Positions 34,963-45,133 of a stretch of 64,000 nt of DNA are shown in pieces. Made by a program: the position numbers and the translations under genes. Location: NCBI GenBank assembly GCA_900312665.1, contig ONZQ02000010.1:1138278-1202277 (forward strand), read 5' to 3'. Each line of letters begins with the position of its first letter. Within the stretch, counting starts at the first letter, position 1. A model generated the notes under the pieces. It searched no databases and was not told the DNA's origin. It worked only from the letters and a program-made list of their open reading frames with translations. The stretch is from Cephalotrichum gorgonifer. Lineage: Eukaryota > Ascomycota > Sordariomycetes > Microascales > Microascaceae.

Positions 34963-35015
34963 GCTAGACTGGTAGTTAGGTCGGTGACTACCGGCGAATC
35001 CCTGGTGTTATATGT
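34963..35015 (+). pseudogene. 5S rRNA pseudogene, 3' half only
   Basis: Fifty-three bases match the 3' half of the 5S gene at 27811-27863 with about seven substitutions. They run from GCTAGACTGGTAG through the GGTCGGTGACTACC region and CCGGCGAATCCCTGG to GTTATATGT. The 5' half is replaced by unrelated sequence, and no T-run terminator follows. It lies about 205 bases beyond the NACHT stop codon. Confidence 0.85.
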
Positions 35016-36074
35016 TCTCCTTTTCTTCCCTCTTCCTTTTCTTGCAACTTGGAGCTGGGTATCTGTCAGGTGTTGGTTTGTGGTACTGGGGGTATGTAAC
35101 AACTGGCATCTTGGTGTGTTCCATATTAAGTTATCTAGTTCCCCCCCAAAAATACACACACTCACACAAACCTCATTTTACTCGAACCCATGTTAAGAGA
35201 TGAAGAGAAAGAGAAGTAGAGACAGGAAAAGAAAAGGCGGGCGGGCTATGGGATGGGAGAGATGGTGGTAAAAGACTTCCACCCCGTCTTCTAATCTAGA
35301 GAGATATTTCCCACCCGCAAACTCCAGCCAGAAGAGAACACAGAACCTGGTATAAAACTACAAACCATACACTTAAAACTAGTGAATACGACTTGGAGAA
35401 ACAGGCAACGGGAATAAGTGGGAGACAGAAGAAGGGGGATGGGGTGTCAAGATACTAGGCAACCAGACCAATCGGAAGTTCCAAGTTTGGAAACGTCACA
35501 TTCCCACTTCCCACTTACACGCCCACACACACCTTTACTACCACACACCCACCCACACACCCATTAGTTACCACCCACCTCAGATCCCGCCAGGTGCGTC
35601 ACACGGACCATCCCGAGCATGTCCCTCCCCACCAGGAGTAAGGGCCACATCTTGCCAGGACTTTGACTGCGACGATGATTACCTAGAACGGCGGTCATGG
35701 TGGAGGAGGAGGAGGTGGTGGGGTTGGCTGGTCACGGCTTCCGCGCTACTACCACACCACAACACCCACACACACATACAGAGAGAGAGAGATGCGCGGG
35801 CGGGCTATGTTGAATATGTATATACGATGCAAAAGGCATCTGCCGCTATGATACAAACACGGCACATAAAAACTAACACGAAAAAAATGCACCCAGACCA
35901 GCACATGGCACCCCTCGAAGACCATAAAGCTCCCAAATATCGGGGACTCTTTCCCCCTATGCCCCCCACACAAAACGACACCCCCTTCGCTTATACGAGC
36001 CACCCACATCTGCCACACCCTCGCGGGACTTTTCGCCAATCAACACCAGCCGAACCTCCCGTACCCTCAACTCA
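35016..36074. other. Intergenic spacer, no supported gene
   Basis: Includes CA-rich simple sequence at about 35510-35580 and 35755-35780, GAGAGA runs, and the presumed 3' untranslated region of the minus-strand thiamine-diphosphate enzyme. Confidence 0.6.
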
Positions 36075-38087
36075 TTAACACCCCTCCACGACCTTGACGT
36101 CGACAACAGCGGAGACGCCTCCCTCCACGATCTTGATGGCCTCCCCCAGCACCGCGTCCAGCTCCGTCGCATTCGAGGCCCTCGCCGCGTGCAGTTCCCC
36201 ACCGGCCGCCGCCTTGGCGATGCCGGCGAAGTCGGGCACCGGGTCGAACGAGATGTTGATCTCCTCGTTCGTCGCCCTCGAGGCCTCGCCGTCGGGGTGT
36301 ACGAGTAGGTAGGACTTTCGGGGCGCGTTCCAGCCTTGGGAGATGTTAGCGTTGTTTTATCTCGGGGAAAGGGGGGGATGAGGTGAGGATCGTCCGTAGT
36401 GATCGGAGGGGGAAATAAGGGATGTGTGTAGTCGGAGAGAGGGTTACGAGACAAGGGAAGGGAGGAAAAATAAAACCCTATGAATAGAAACCGGACAAAC
36501 TCACCCTTGTTGTTCAGCACAATCGTCAGCACAGGAATGTTATACCTCCTCGCGATCCAGTACACACTCCCGGGCACCGAGAACATGTACGTCCCGTCGC
36601 CCACGATCTGCACCACGAACTTCCCCTTGCCCCTCCCACCGGCCTCGTAGTCCGACGCAAGCTTGATCCCCAGCGCACCGCCACCAGACCACCCCAGCCC
36701 GCCGCCACCGCAGTTCAGCCACGAACCCGGCCGCGTCGGCAGCAGGCCGTCGTGCGTCCACAGCGTGTTCGTCACGGCCTCGACAGCCCAGATCGTGTCC
36801 TCCGGGCACAGCCTCCGGAGCGTCCGGCAGAGGTATCCCGTCCCGAACGAGCCGTCGTCAAGCGGCTTCCCGAACCTCGCCTCCAGCGCCGCGAGGAGCT
36901 CCGCGTGCGACGCCTTCCGCGCCTCCGCGGCCGCGGCGTCCGGCGCCCCGAGGGAGGCCAGGGCGCCGTTCAGCTGCTCCAGGGCCGCGAAGGCGTCGGC
37001 TCGGAAGCGCTCCTGCGCGGGGATGTAGAAGACGGGCATCATCTGCTTCAGGGGGTCGAGGTCGACGTGGAAGATGCGCGCGCCGGCCTTGGGGGCGCAC
37101 TGCGTCGGGATCCAGGGCACGTCGCAGTCCAGCACGAGGATGACGTCCGCGGCGCGGATGGCGTCGTGGCTACCGTATCGGAGGCCCAGCCAGGCGGGGT
37201 GGTCTGCCGGGAAGCACATGTCGCTCCCGCCCGCATCTAGGACGCGGAGCCGGGGCACCGCGTCCGCGAGCCTCACCAGCGCGCCGACCGCCTCATGGTT
37301 CCTCCCCGAGTACCCCGTTATGACGAGCGGGGCCTCGGCGCCCCTGAGCGCCTCGGCGACGCGGGCCGCCGCGCCCTCCGGGAGGCCGCCGAGCTGGACG
37401 GGGTCCCACTCGGACTGGTTGAAGGGCATATCGGAGGGGACGTCGGTCTCCATGACCTCCCTCGCGCCGCAGAGGTACACGGGGCCCTGCGGGGCGGAGC
37501 GCGCGAACTGCAGGGCGCGATTGGTCATCTGCTTGACGTTGAACCCCGTCTTGAACTCGGCGGAGTAGCGGCAGTACTGGGCGACGATGGCCTTCTGGTC
37601 GGGGACGTCCTGGATCCAGTGGATGAACTCTGTGCGGGAGCCGCGGAGCTCGCCCTCGAGGGTGAAGGGGGAGAGGCCGGCGAAGACGAGGACGGGGCAG
37701 CGGCCGGTGGAGGCGTTGTGGACCGCGGCACCGAGGCCCTGGGTACCGACGTCGACGTGGACGATTACTGCCTGGGGCTTGTTGGTGAGGCGGGCGTAGC
37801 CGTCTGCCATTGACATGGCGACCATCTGCGGGGGTTGGTTAGCACGGGGAGGGAAATGGACTAGGGGCTGTGGAGATTAGGGAGAAGGGGGGAGGAAGGG
37901 GTCAAGGGGGGACGGCTCTCACCTCATTCGGACAGGTGATAATGACCGGAAAGTTGTCTCCGCGCTCCCGACGGCCCCTGACCATGGCCTCGATGATGCT
38001 AGGGTGGTCAGAGCCCAAGTTGACGAAGCAGTGAGACACGCCGGCGTCCCATAACGCCTCGAAGAAGGCGAACGACGCTGTGTACAT
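36075..38087 (-). CDS. Thiamine-diphosphate-dependent enzyme (acetolactate synthase / decarboxylase superfamily)
   Basis: Exons 38087-37923, 37825-36505 and 36334-36075 give 581 residues. The three superfamily domains are visible. The N-terminal pyrimidine-binding domain has GSDHPSIIEAM and catalytic Glu55 in ITCPNEMVAMSMADGYAR; the first intron falls exactly after this Glu. The middle domain has PLVITGYSGRN and ADVILVLDCDVPW. The C-terminal diphosphate-binding domain has GDGTYMFSVPG (Asp465) and an NNKGW segment, with the second intron inside its Gly codon. No mitochondrial presequence is seen, so it is unlikely to be the branched-chain amino-acid enzyme Ilv2. It could be an acetolactate synthase-like or 2-oxo acid decarboxylase-like enzyme; the reaction cannot be fixed from sequence. 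The next gene upstream, on the same strand, is an FAD oxidase. Confidence 0.9.
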
Positions 38088-39755
38088 GGTATCTGTCTCT
38101 ACGTGGAATCTGGCGAGGGTTGCTTGTGGTTATTGGGGAGAGATTCCGGCTGAACTACGTGGAGGTTCGAGGATTCGAAAATTGGCGGTTGGAAAGGGGG
38201 GGGGGGGGGGGTAAGGTCGATTTCGAATGAGGGAGGTATCTGGATCCAATTCAGATTCAGGGGTGAGGTGACAACCTAAATGGGCGTTGACACTATTCAA
38301 GTAGAACACACGTAGGTGGGCATGTTAGCTGCCGGACATTTGTACCGCTTGCAATGTGGTATTCGGGTGGGGGGGCGGGGTTGGGTTGGAGATAGTAGAG
38401 CCCGCCATTGACTGCCGATGCGGAGGGGCGGGGTAGGTAGGTAGGTGCGGTAAGTACAGTAGGTAGGGGGACGGTACTCGGAGAGCTGTCCTGCTGTCTC
38501 AATTGGAACTAAGTTCGTGTGGTGGGTCTGTGGGGAAGGAGCTAGGCGAGAATTCCAAATCATTGGAAAGGGGAAAGCTGAGGAAGGAAGGGGCGGACGG
38601 GGCGGATGGCATGCTTCCCGCGAAGCGAGGGAGGTGGTAGTCGGTCGCACTTACACGCTTCCAATTTCTACGGCAGTGTGGATTGCGAATGACGTCAGGT
38701 CAGGGCAAGCGAAGCCCACTCACTGTAGCGGCTCGGAAATGACAGACGAAGGTCTATGCCTATGCGCTTAAGGATATAACTGGTGTGTCTTTCGGCATAG
38801 ATGACACCGAGTGACAAGTAAGATGTAGCGGAGACAAAATTGGATCGACCCCAGTTGGTTGGTAGCGGGTTATAGGGCCGGGTCTTGTCCTCGTATATTT
38901 CGGCGAGAGAAGAGGTTCGGGAAGCAGCCGAGGTGGGGGCAAGGTTCTGACCATCGAGCTACTTATACGGGCGATCAAGATAACTACTCGAACTCACGTG
39001 TCGAGAGGGGAGGAACGTCCTCGATTCCTGAACGTAATCGACGGGACCGAGGACCAATAATATGTCCCAATTGGGCCACTAATAGCCTGATATTGAACAC
39101 CGAGTGCTCTTGTATCCCGGTGTGATGAGGGGGAGTGGCCGGCTTGTACCGGATCGGCCATGCGAAGCCGCGACAAGCCGGCCGGGGTCCGCCGGAGAGA
39201 CAACACATTATTTGGAATCATGATCACGAGTGGTAATGTTATTGCGGGGTAGCGCTGTTAGTGGGGGTTTTTGTTAGGCGGGGGTGGGGTAATGGGATAA
39301 TAGGCGTGGATAAGGGGAGGACATCCCTGATTGGGATGTTGTTAGACAGTGCCAGGTGAGATGTCAAATAAAACGGCAGTGTACCTGCTGATAATGCATG
39401 CCTTAGTTGCCCGTTTCTTTTGTCTTTTCACCCAGCATGAACCGGACAGACATGATCGTGAGTTGCCCAAATGAAAAAAAAAAAAAGTAAAATGAATCCA
39501 TTGGCATTGGTTGGTATCTAAGCTAAACGTCTCCCCTCCAAATAAAAGAAAAAGCAATTAATACGATATTATCAAGATCCAAACCCCGAGATCCAAGACG
39601 CTACACATATGTATACCCAGCCACGCCGGCCACCTGTCACTCCCTTCTCTGTACCACCTGAGCATTACACAGATCTACACTGATACTCACACACACACGC
39701 ATCTCAAAAAAAAAAAAACGCAAGCAAGAAGCACTGGCACGCAAACACAGGCCCC
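38088..39755. other. Intergenic spacer, no supported gene
   Basis: Holds the promoter of the thiamine-diphosphate enzyme and the 3' flank of the FAD oxidase. Visible are a G14 run near 38198-38211, GTAGGTAG simple repeats near 38435-38465, and A-runs near 39475 and 39708. Confidence 0.6.
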
Positions 39756-41399
39756 CTAAACAACCCTCACGCCGCCCGGGTTCCAAAACACCCCCTTGGG
39801 ATCCCACTCCCTCTTCACCTCCCTCAGCAGCGGCACCTGCCCCTCCCAGTACGCCCACTCCGCCTCCTCGCGCCCGATGGCCGGGTCCACGTACCCCGCG
39901 TACGTCGAGTTCGCCCCCGGCGCGCCCGCCTCGATCTCGGCGTGGACCCCCTCCAGGAACGCCGTCGTTTCGTCCGCCAGCGCGCCCAGTCCCACGGCGT
40001 ACGACTGGTAGAAGAGCAGCTTGTCGCGGTGCGGGTACGCCGTCGCGGCCAGCGGCACGTCGTTGACGGCCCCGCCCGACGCGTCGAAGATGACGAACCA
40101 CAGCAGCGTGCCCTTGTCGGCCCCGTCGATGTAGTCGAAGAGCGACGCGATCGACTGCGAGCCCAGAAGGTCATCCGGCGCTAGCGCGAGAGCCTTGCTG
40201 TAGAAGGGCGTGGGGATGTCGCCGAGGTAGAGCGCCTCGTTGCCGGCCTCCTGGATCAGGCTGGCGAGCCAGTCGTTGACGACGAACTTGACGTCGCCGC
40301 CGTTGGGGATGCGGTCGGCGATGCCCGTGGCGTCCCACTCGGCCTCGGTGCCGAAGAAGGTCGTGGTTATGATGGCGCCGAGAGGCTGGACGACGAACTC
40401 GGTCGCGAAGCGCCGGTCGAGGTCCGGGTCGGCGATGAGGGCCTGCCACGCCTCGTAGATGGGCGCCATCTCCTTGGCCGAGCCGAGGGAGAAGGAGAAG
40501 GTGTGCTGGACCACGGAGCCGGGCTCCGGGTGCGTGCGGAGGACGAATTCGGTTATGATGCCGAAGGATGCGCCTGCGCCTCGGAGTGCCTGGGGGGTTG
40601 TTAGTACCGCGGGGTGTCTCTATCTGTTATTGGATACACAAGGAGGTAGGGAGAAGAAAGAAAAGGAAGAAAAGGAGCGGCTGAGTGGCGCCGATAGAAG
40701 AAGATTGTACTCACCCAGAACAAATCCGCATTCTTATTCTCGTTCGCCCGCACCACCTCCCCGGTCGCCGTCACCACCTCCACCTCCACCACGTGGTCCA
40801 GGCACGTCCCCCACATCCTGCTCGAGGGTCCCAGCCCGCCGATCGTCGCGTGGCCGCCGATCCCCACGCCGGGGCAGACTCCGTGCGCCACGGCGCGCTT
40901 CCCGGCGCCGTGCAGCTTCTCGTCCAGCTTGCCGAGCCGCGTGCCCGCGCCGACGGTCGCCTGCCAGGTCTTCTGGTCCATGGAGAAGGAATCGAGGTTC
41001 ACGAGGTCGACGACCAGCGAGCCGTCTTCGCCGCCGAGGCCGTAGTTTCTGCTGGAGGTTAGTCTTTGGGGGAAGTGGATAGGAAGGAGACAAGGGTAAA
41101 AGCGAGGGAGGGCGAGATGGAGAAGTGGAAAAGGGGCGCTTGAAGACTCACGCGTAAGAGTGCCCCCCAGACTTCGCCTGCACCCGGACCCCGTGCTTGA
41201 CCGCGCACTTCACGGCCCCCGCCACCTCAGCGCTGTTCCGCGGCCGGATCACCGCGGCCGGCTCGACGGGCACGTCGAGGTTGAAGGGCTTCACCCACGT
41301 GAGCTGGTAGAGCGGCGTCGAGGGGGAGGCGGAGCATCCCGCGCGGCCGGCGCAGACGTCTGCGAGGCAGGTGGAGAGGGCGCTTGGGTTGTTGCCCAT
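39756..41399 (-). CDS. Bicovalent-FAD oxidase, berberine-bridge-enzyme / AA7 type
   Basis: Exons 41399-41152, 41048-40715 and 40589-39756 give 471 residues. The FAD-binding PP-loop domain has VIRPRNSAEVAGAVKCAV and KSGGHSY with His80. The second flavin attachment is VCPGVGIGGH with Cys141. NADLFWALRGAGASFGIITEF closes the FAD domain and is split by intron 2. The substrate domain follows, and the C-terminal block REWDPKGVFWNPG is typical of the berberine-bridge family. The sequence resembles fungal gluco-oligosaccharide oxidases (AA7), which oxidise sugar ends and make hydrogen peroxide; related proteins oxidise secondary metabolites. No clear signal peptide follows the chosen ATG. An ATG at 41471 would add 24 residues but does not supply one. 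Confidence 0.9.
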
Positions 41400-44300
41400 T
41401 TTGGAGAGGCCGCGATGTTTCGGTTTAAGGAAAGAAGGGATCGCCGGCGAGGAACTAAGCGACTGAGTCAAACGAAACGAAACGGATCAGGCGAAGCGAC
41501 GCGGAGCGGGCGGGGCGGAACCGAACGGAGCTAGCTGTGGGTCTTGGAGGGAATTGGAATACAAGGACGGAGTAGAGGTCTTTGAGGCGGCTTAACCCAC
41601 GGACGGTAACCGGATGAGGCGGGGAGGACGGCGAATTGTTCAGGTATGCGCTCTTCTCATATCCTCTATCCTCTACAAATGAAGCAACAGAGAGAAGTGA
41701 AAATAAAAACAAGAGAACAGGGAAACAAGAACTACTAATAATGATGCCGCTCGCTACCAAGAAAGAAGTCAATGCCCGAAAGGAAGATAGGGTATTAGCG
41801 ACCAAGAAGAAAAAAAGGGCCGGGGGAAACCACACTATAATACTACGTAGTCGCTCCGTCCGGCGCTTCCTTCTCATTTGGCCCTGGAAACTGGAACCAG
41901 GTATTAAACCCTGCCTGACGTATGAAGGTTGGGGGGAAATGACCCGCTCGCACATTCCTACTCGTCGAGGCGGAGCCGGGCGACAGATGACGGGATTGAC
42001 GACTAACAACTTGACACCAGGATGGTCCCCGTGAGGGAGGCCTTGTGAGTGGCTCCCGTCTTTCGAGCCGGCAAATGAGCCCACCCTAGCGAGAGTCCAC
42101 TCAGTTCCCCCACAGGAGGAAGACCGCATTTTCCCCGCGAGCCATCCCTGTCACCCTGTCATCCAGGATTCAGCTTGCCAGCGCAGAGGGCCCTCCTTCC
42201 CAAGTTAAGACTACGAGGATAGGTTATTATAGGTTATTATTCCTTCCCCTCCCTTGTCCACTTTTTGGCGGGAGGCCTTGATTGATATGATTTGGCGGTT
42301 TGGGGTATTATAGCCCAATCCTTAAATCTCCCGCTGAACTGTAGTTTGGGAGGCGAGATTGAGGCGAGATGGGGTGAGTTGCGGGGAGGGTGAAGGAATT
42401 GGCAAGGTGAGGGAGGTGTGGCGAGGCGAGGAATAGGAAACGAGCAGCGGGAAGCGGGAGAGATGAAGGAAAGATGGAGGAGTGTGGACCCGTGGACAGC
42501 GGCGCTGACCTCAGAGGGAGTGGACCACGAGCGGTGAGCACATAATATGCCCGACCTGTCCCATCGTGTGGTTGCAGCCGGGGAGGCCGCTCATCCTTCG
42601 GGGCTCGGGAAGGGGGGGGCGGGATACACGAGTAACACTCAATGCAGCACGGGGGCAGCCGGCGTGCCGATTTCTGGTTCCCTTGAAGAATATCAACAAA
42701 ACGCGGGGAAACCTAAGTTAACTGTACCTGTCTGTTGTACCCATAGAAGAAAAAACCAAACATCAGAACGCTCCGAGCAAGCCCGGGCCCGAACCGGCCG
42801 GACGCAAACCCCGCAAATGAGGACCAGAGCAAGTTCGGCTAATACCCGAACCTGGCTAACACGCCTGAACTCCCAACTAGAATGCTCCACTCTATGCTAC
42901 TCCGCTCTACTCCTTTTTCCACCAACATTTCCGTCTCATACCTCGTTACTTCGACTTCTCCGAGAGAGATTGGCTTTTGCAGAGGCGATCTCTCTCCCCC
43001 CGCTCACACAGATTCTCCTCATTCCCCCCCTCCCTTATTCGTTCATTTCCTTCCCTCTTTTTATTTTTTTACGGGACAAACGAGTCGAAGTTGAAATGTT
43101 TGTCATTTCCTCGTCGGTGGCCTGCAAGTCACTAACTGCACGAACTAACACGGAGTCCTCGTGGCACCAGCCCTCCCGTACAACCACCAACGCACAACCA
43201 TGGGCGTACAATAGTTAATTAGACGTTCTTGGGGAGTGGTATAGGCCTCTTCCCTTGCCAACCAACCCATCTTGCAATCTTCCAGAAAAATCCCCTCTTC
43301 CCCTATTCACCGCTACCTACCAAGCAAACTAACCCTCCTCCTCACCGCGAATCGGTCGCAGAGAGGCAGCGGCGCGCGCTCGGCACGGGCGGGCGAAGCT
43401 TCGGGGATCGCTTGGCTGTGGCCGGCACACACTCCGTAACTAGTGAGCGCCACCACACACGTAGCAAGTCCCCCAGGGTTGAGGTTGGGTCGGGCATTCA
43501 GACCACAGGAGCACAGAGCAGGAACGCCCCCGAGTAAAAACGGTGTGGCACCTCATCTAGATGAGAAACCTCCATGACGCCACCACCGGATGTCCCCCTC
43601 CACCCCCCCACGGCCGCAGCCAAACCTCCTAATTGTCAACTCCTTGTGCTGAGCCCAGTGAGTATATGTGGCCTCTAGACCCTTGGGATTGCCATTCGCC
43701 TCAACTCTGCCTAGACCGCCCCGACCGCACCGTAACGGTATCGGGGACGAAAACTTGAACCCACGGGCAACCTCTCGTCCCCTGCGCTGCTTCCCTAGGC
43801 TGCTAAAGCAGAGCGGACGTGGTGCTCATCTGACGCGTCCTTCCCCCCTGACTGAAGCACGCATTCTCCCCAGAATGCTTCGCGGCAGTACAGATGACAC
43901 AAGCCCTACCTCGCTCCGCACAAGTCGGTGATAGGGGGATGAAACCACCTCGGAGACGTGTGGCGCAGACGACTATCCCGACGGGGAACCCATGTTACCC
44001 GCGCCCTCCGCAGCGCTGTTTAAATAAAACCTTCACATGCGGAGAGAGTGGATCAACGAGACTGTCGTTCATCGCGAGGGCTGCGCTCTTGTCGATGATG
44101 TAAAGTGGGAAACCCGGTATCTCTTGCCAACTGCGTGCGGATATAAGCTCATCCGAAAGCTGGATGCGCGGCGAACCTTGGCTGATGTACTTCAGCCAGG
44201 CCAGGTTCATTAACTCTGGGACCTTTAACGAGGTGTTATTATTATATCCACACACATATATTGCCCCCCTTCCTTCTTCCCCGAAGCATGACGTCTTACA

Positions 44301-45133
44301 TATTATATCCCACACTCTCCTCACTAGGTCAGCGCCCACTTCCCCCCCTCTCCCCAATTTCCTCCCGCACGCACTTACACCCTTACACACTTACACTTAC
44401 AGACAGAGCGTCCGTCCCGTCCCAAGACAGCAGGCACAAATTCAATCACGGAGGCAAAAACACACGCTTGAGTCTTAAACACCCTCACAAGTGACAGATT
44501 GTATTTCCAAAATATCTCTATTCTTTCATCCACCCACCAACTCCGTCATCTACCCAGCAACCACCCTCCTCTCCCCAGCTCAGCGTAACTTGCCATCCGC
44601 CCATGCGCTCATCTTCATACTCATCCTCATCCTCATCCTCATCCACGCAAGCCCGGTAGATTCCTCTTACTACCCCCGGCTCCTTCCGCTCCCCCAAATC
44701 TTCCTAACAAGAGGAATCCGATGCCTCCCAAAGAACATAAAAAAACGAAAAGGTATCTTTGTCCTTAACAGTTCGAAGCCAGAAGCCAAAAAAGAAAAGC
44801 TAAGAAGAAAAAAGACAAATACAAATGAAATATGATGGCGAGATGGCCATAACATAAAAAATCACACACAAGAAAAAACATAATCGGACATGTCGGGTAC
44901 ATCATAACGAGATGCCAGTCGAGGTTCGAGTTCCCGCCCCCATCACGAGGGCTTCTGGGTCCTCCGTTTGCAAAAGACTGTGGGGTCCCACGGCGTGGGA
45001 AAATCGCGGAGGTGGTGATCATGCGGTCTGTGGCTCGAAACCACGGCGTGGGCCGAGGGGGGGGGGGGTTGCGCCCCTGAGTCCCCGATCCCGCGTGGGT
45101 CACACACTCCGCGTGGCGCTGCTTTGTCGCGCC
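41400..45133. other. Long intergenic spacer, one possible gene fragment
   Basis: No full gene. The 223-codon plus-strand frame at 42547-43218 has no domain and overlaps CT-rich simple sequence. CT-rich and CACTTACAC-rich tracts lie at 42890-43080 and 44260-44420, a TCATCC repeat near 44610-44640, and two CCACGGCGTGG copies at about 44988 and 45042. A coding-like minus-strand patch at 44030-44250 is listed separately. Confidence 0.55.
44030..44250 (-). pseudogene. Possible exon fragment of an unidentified protein
   Basis: The minus strand reads LKVPELMNLAWLKYISQG, then SPRIQLSDELISARSW and QEIPGFPLYIIDKSAALAMN. This has the composition of a folded protein, unlike the low-complexity frames around it. 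It is bounded by simple sequence on one side and by non-coding DNA on the other. I do not recognise the family. It could also be chance. Confidence 0.3.

Noticed and set aside
36752..37813. Plus-strand frames of 162-172 codons
   Set aside because: Antisense shadows of the thiamine-diphosphate enzyme.
42547..43218. 223-codon plus-strand frame
   Set aside because: Crosses CT-rich simple sequence, has no domain and no consistent codon use.
44910..44990. Possible tRNA from a GGTTCGAGTTCC box-B-like match
   Set aside because: No A box at the right distance, and the T-arm and acceptor stem do not pair.
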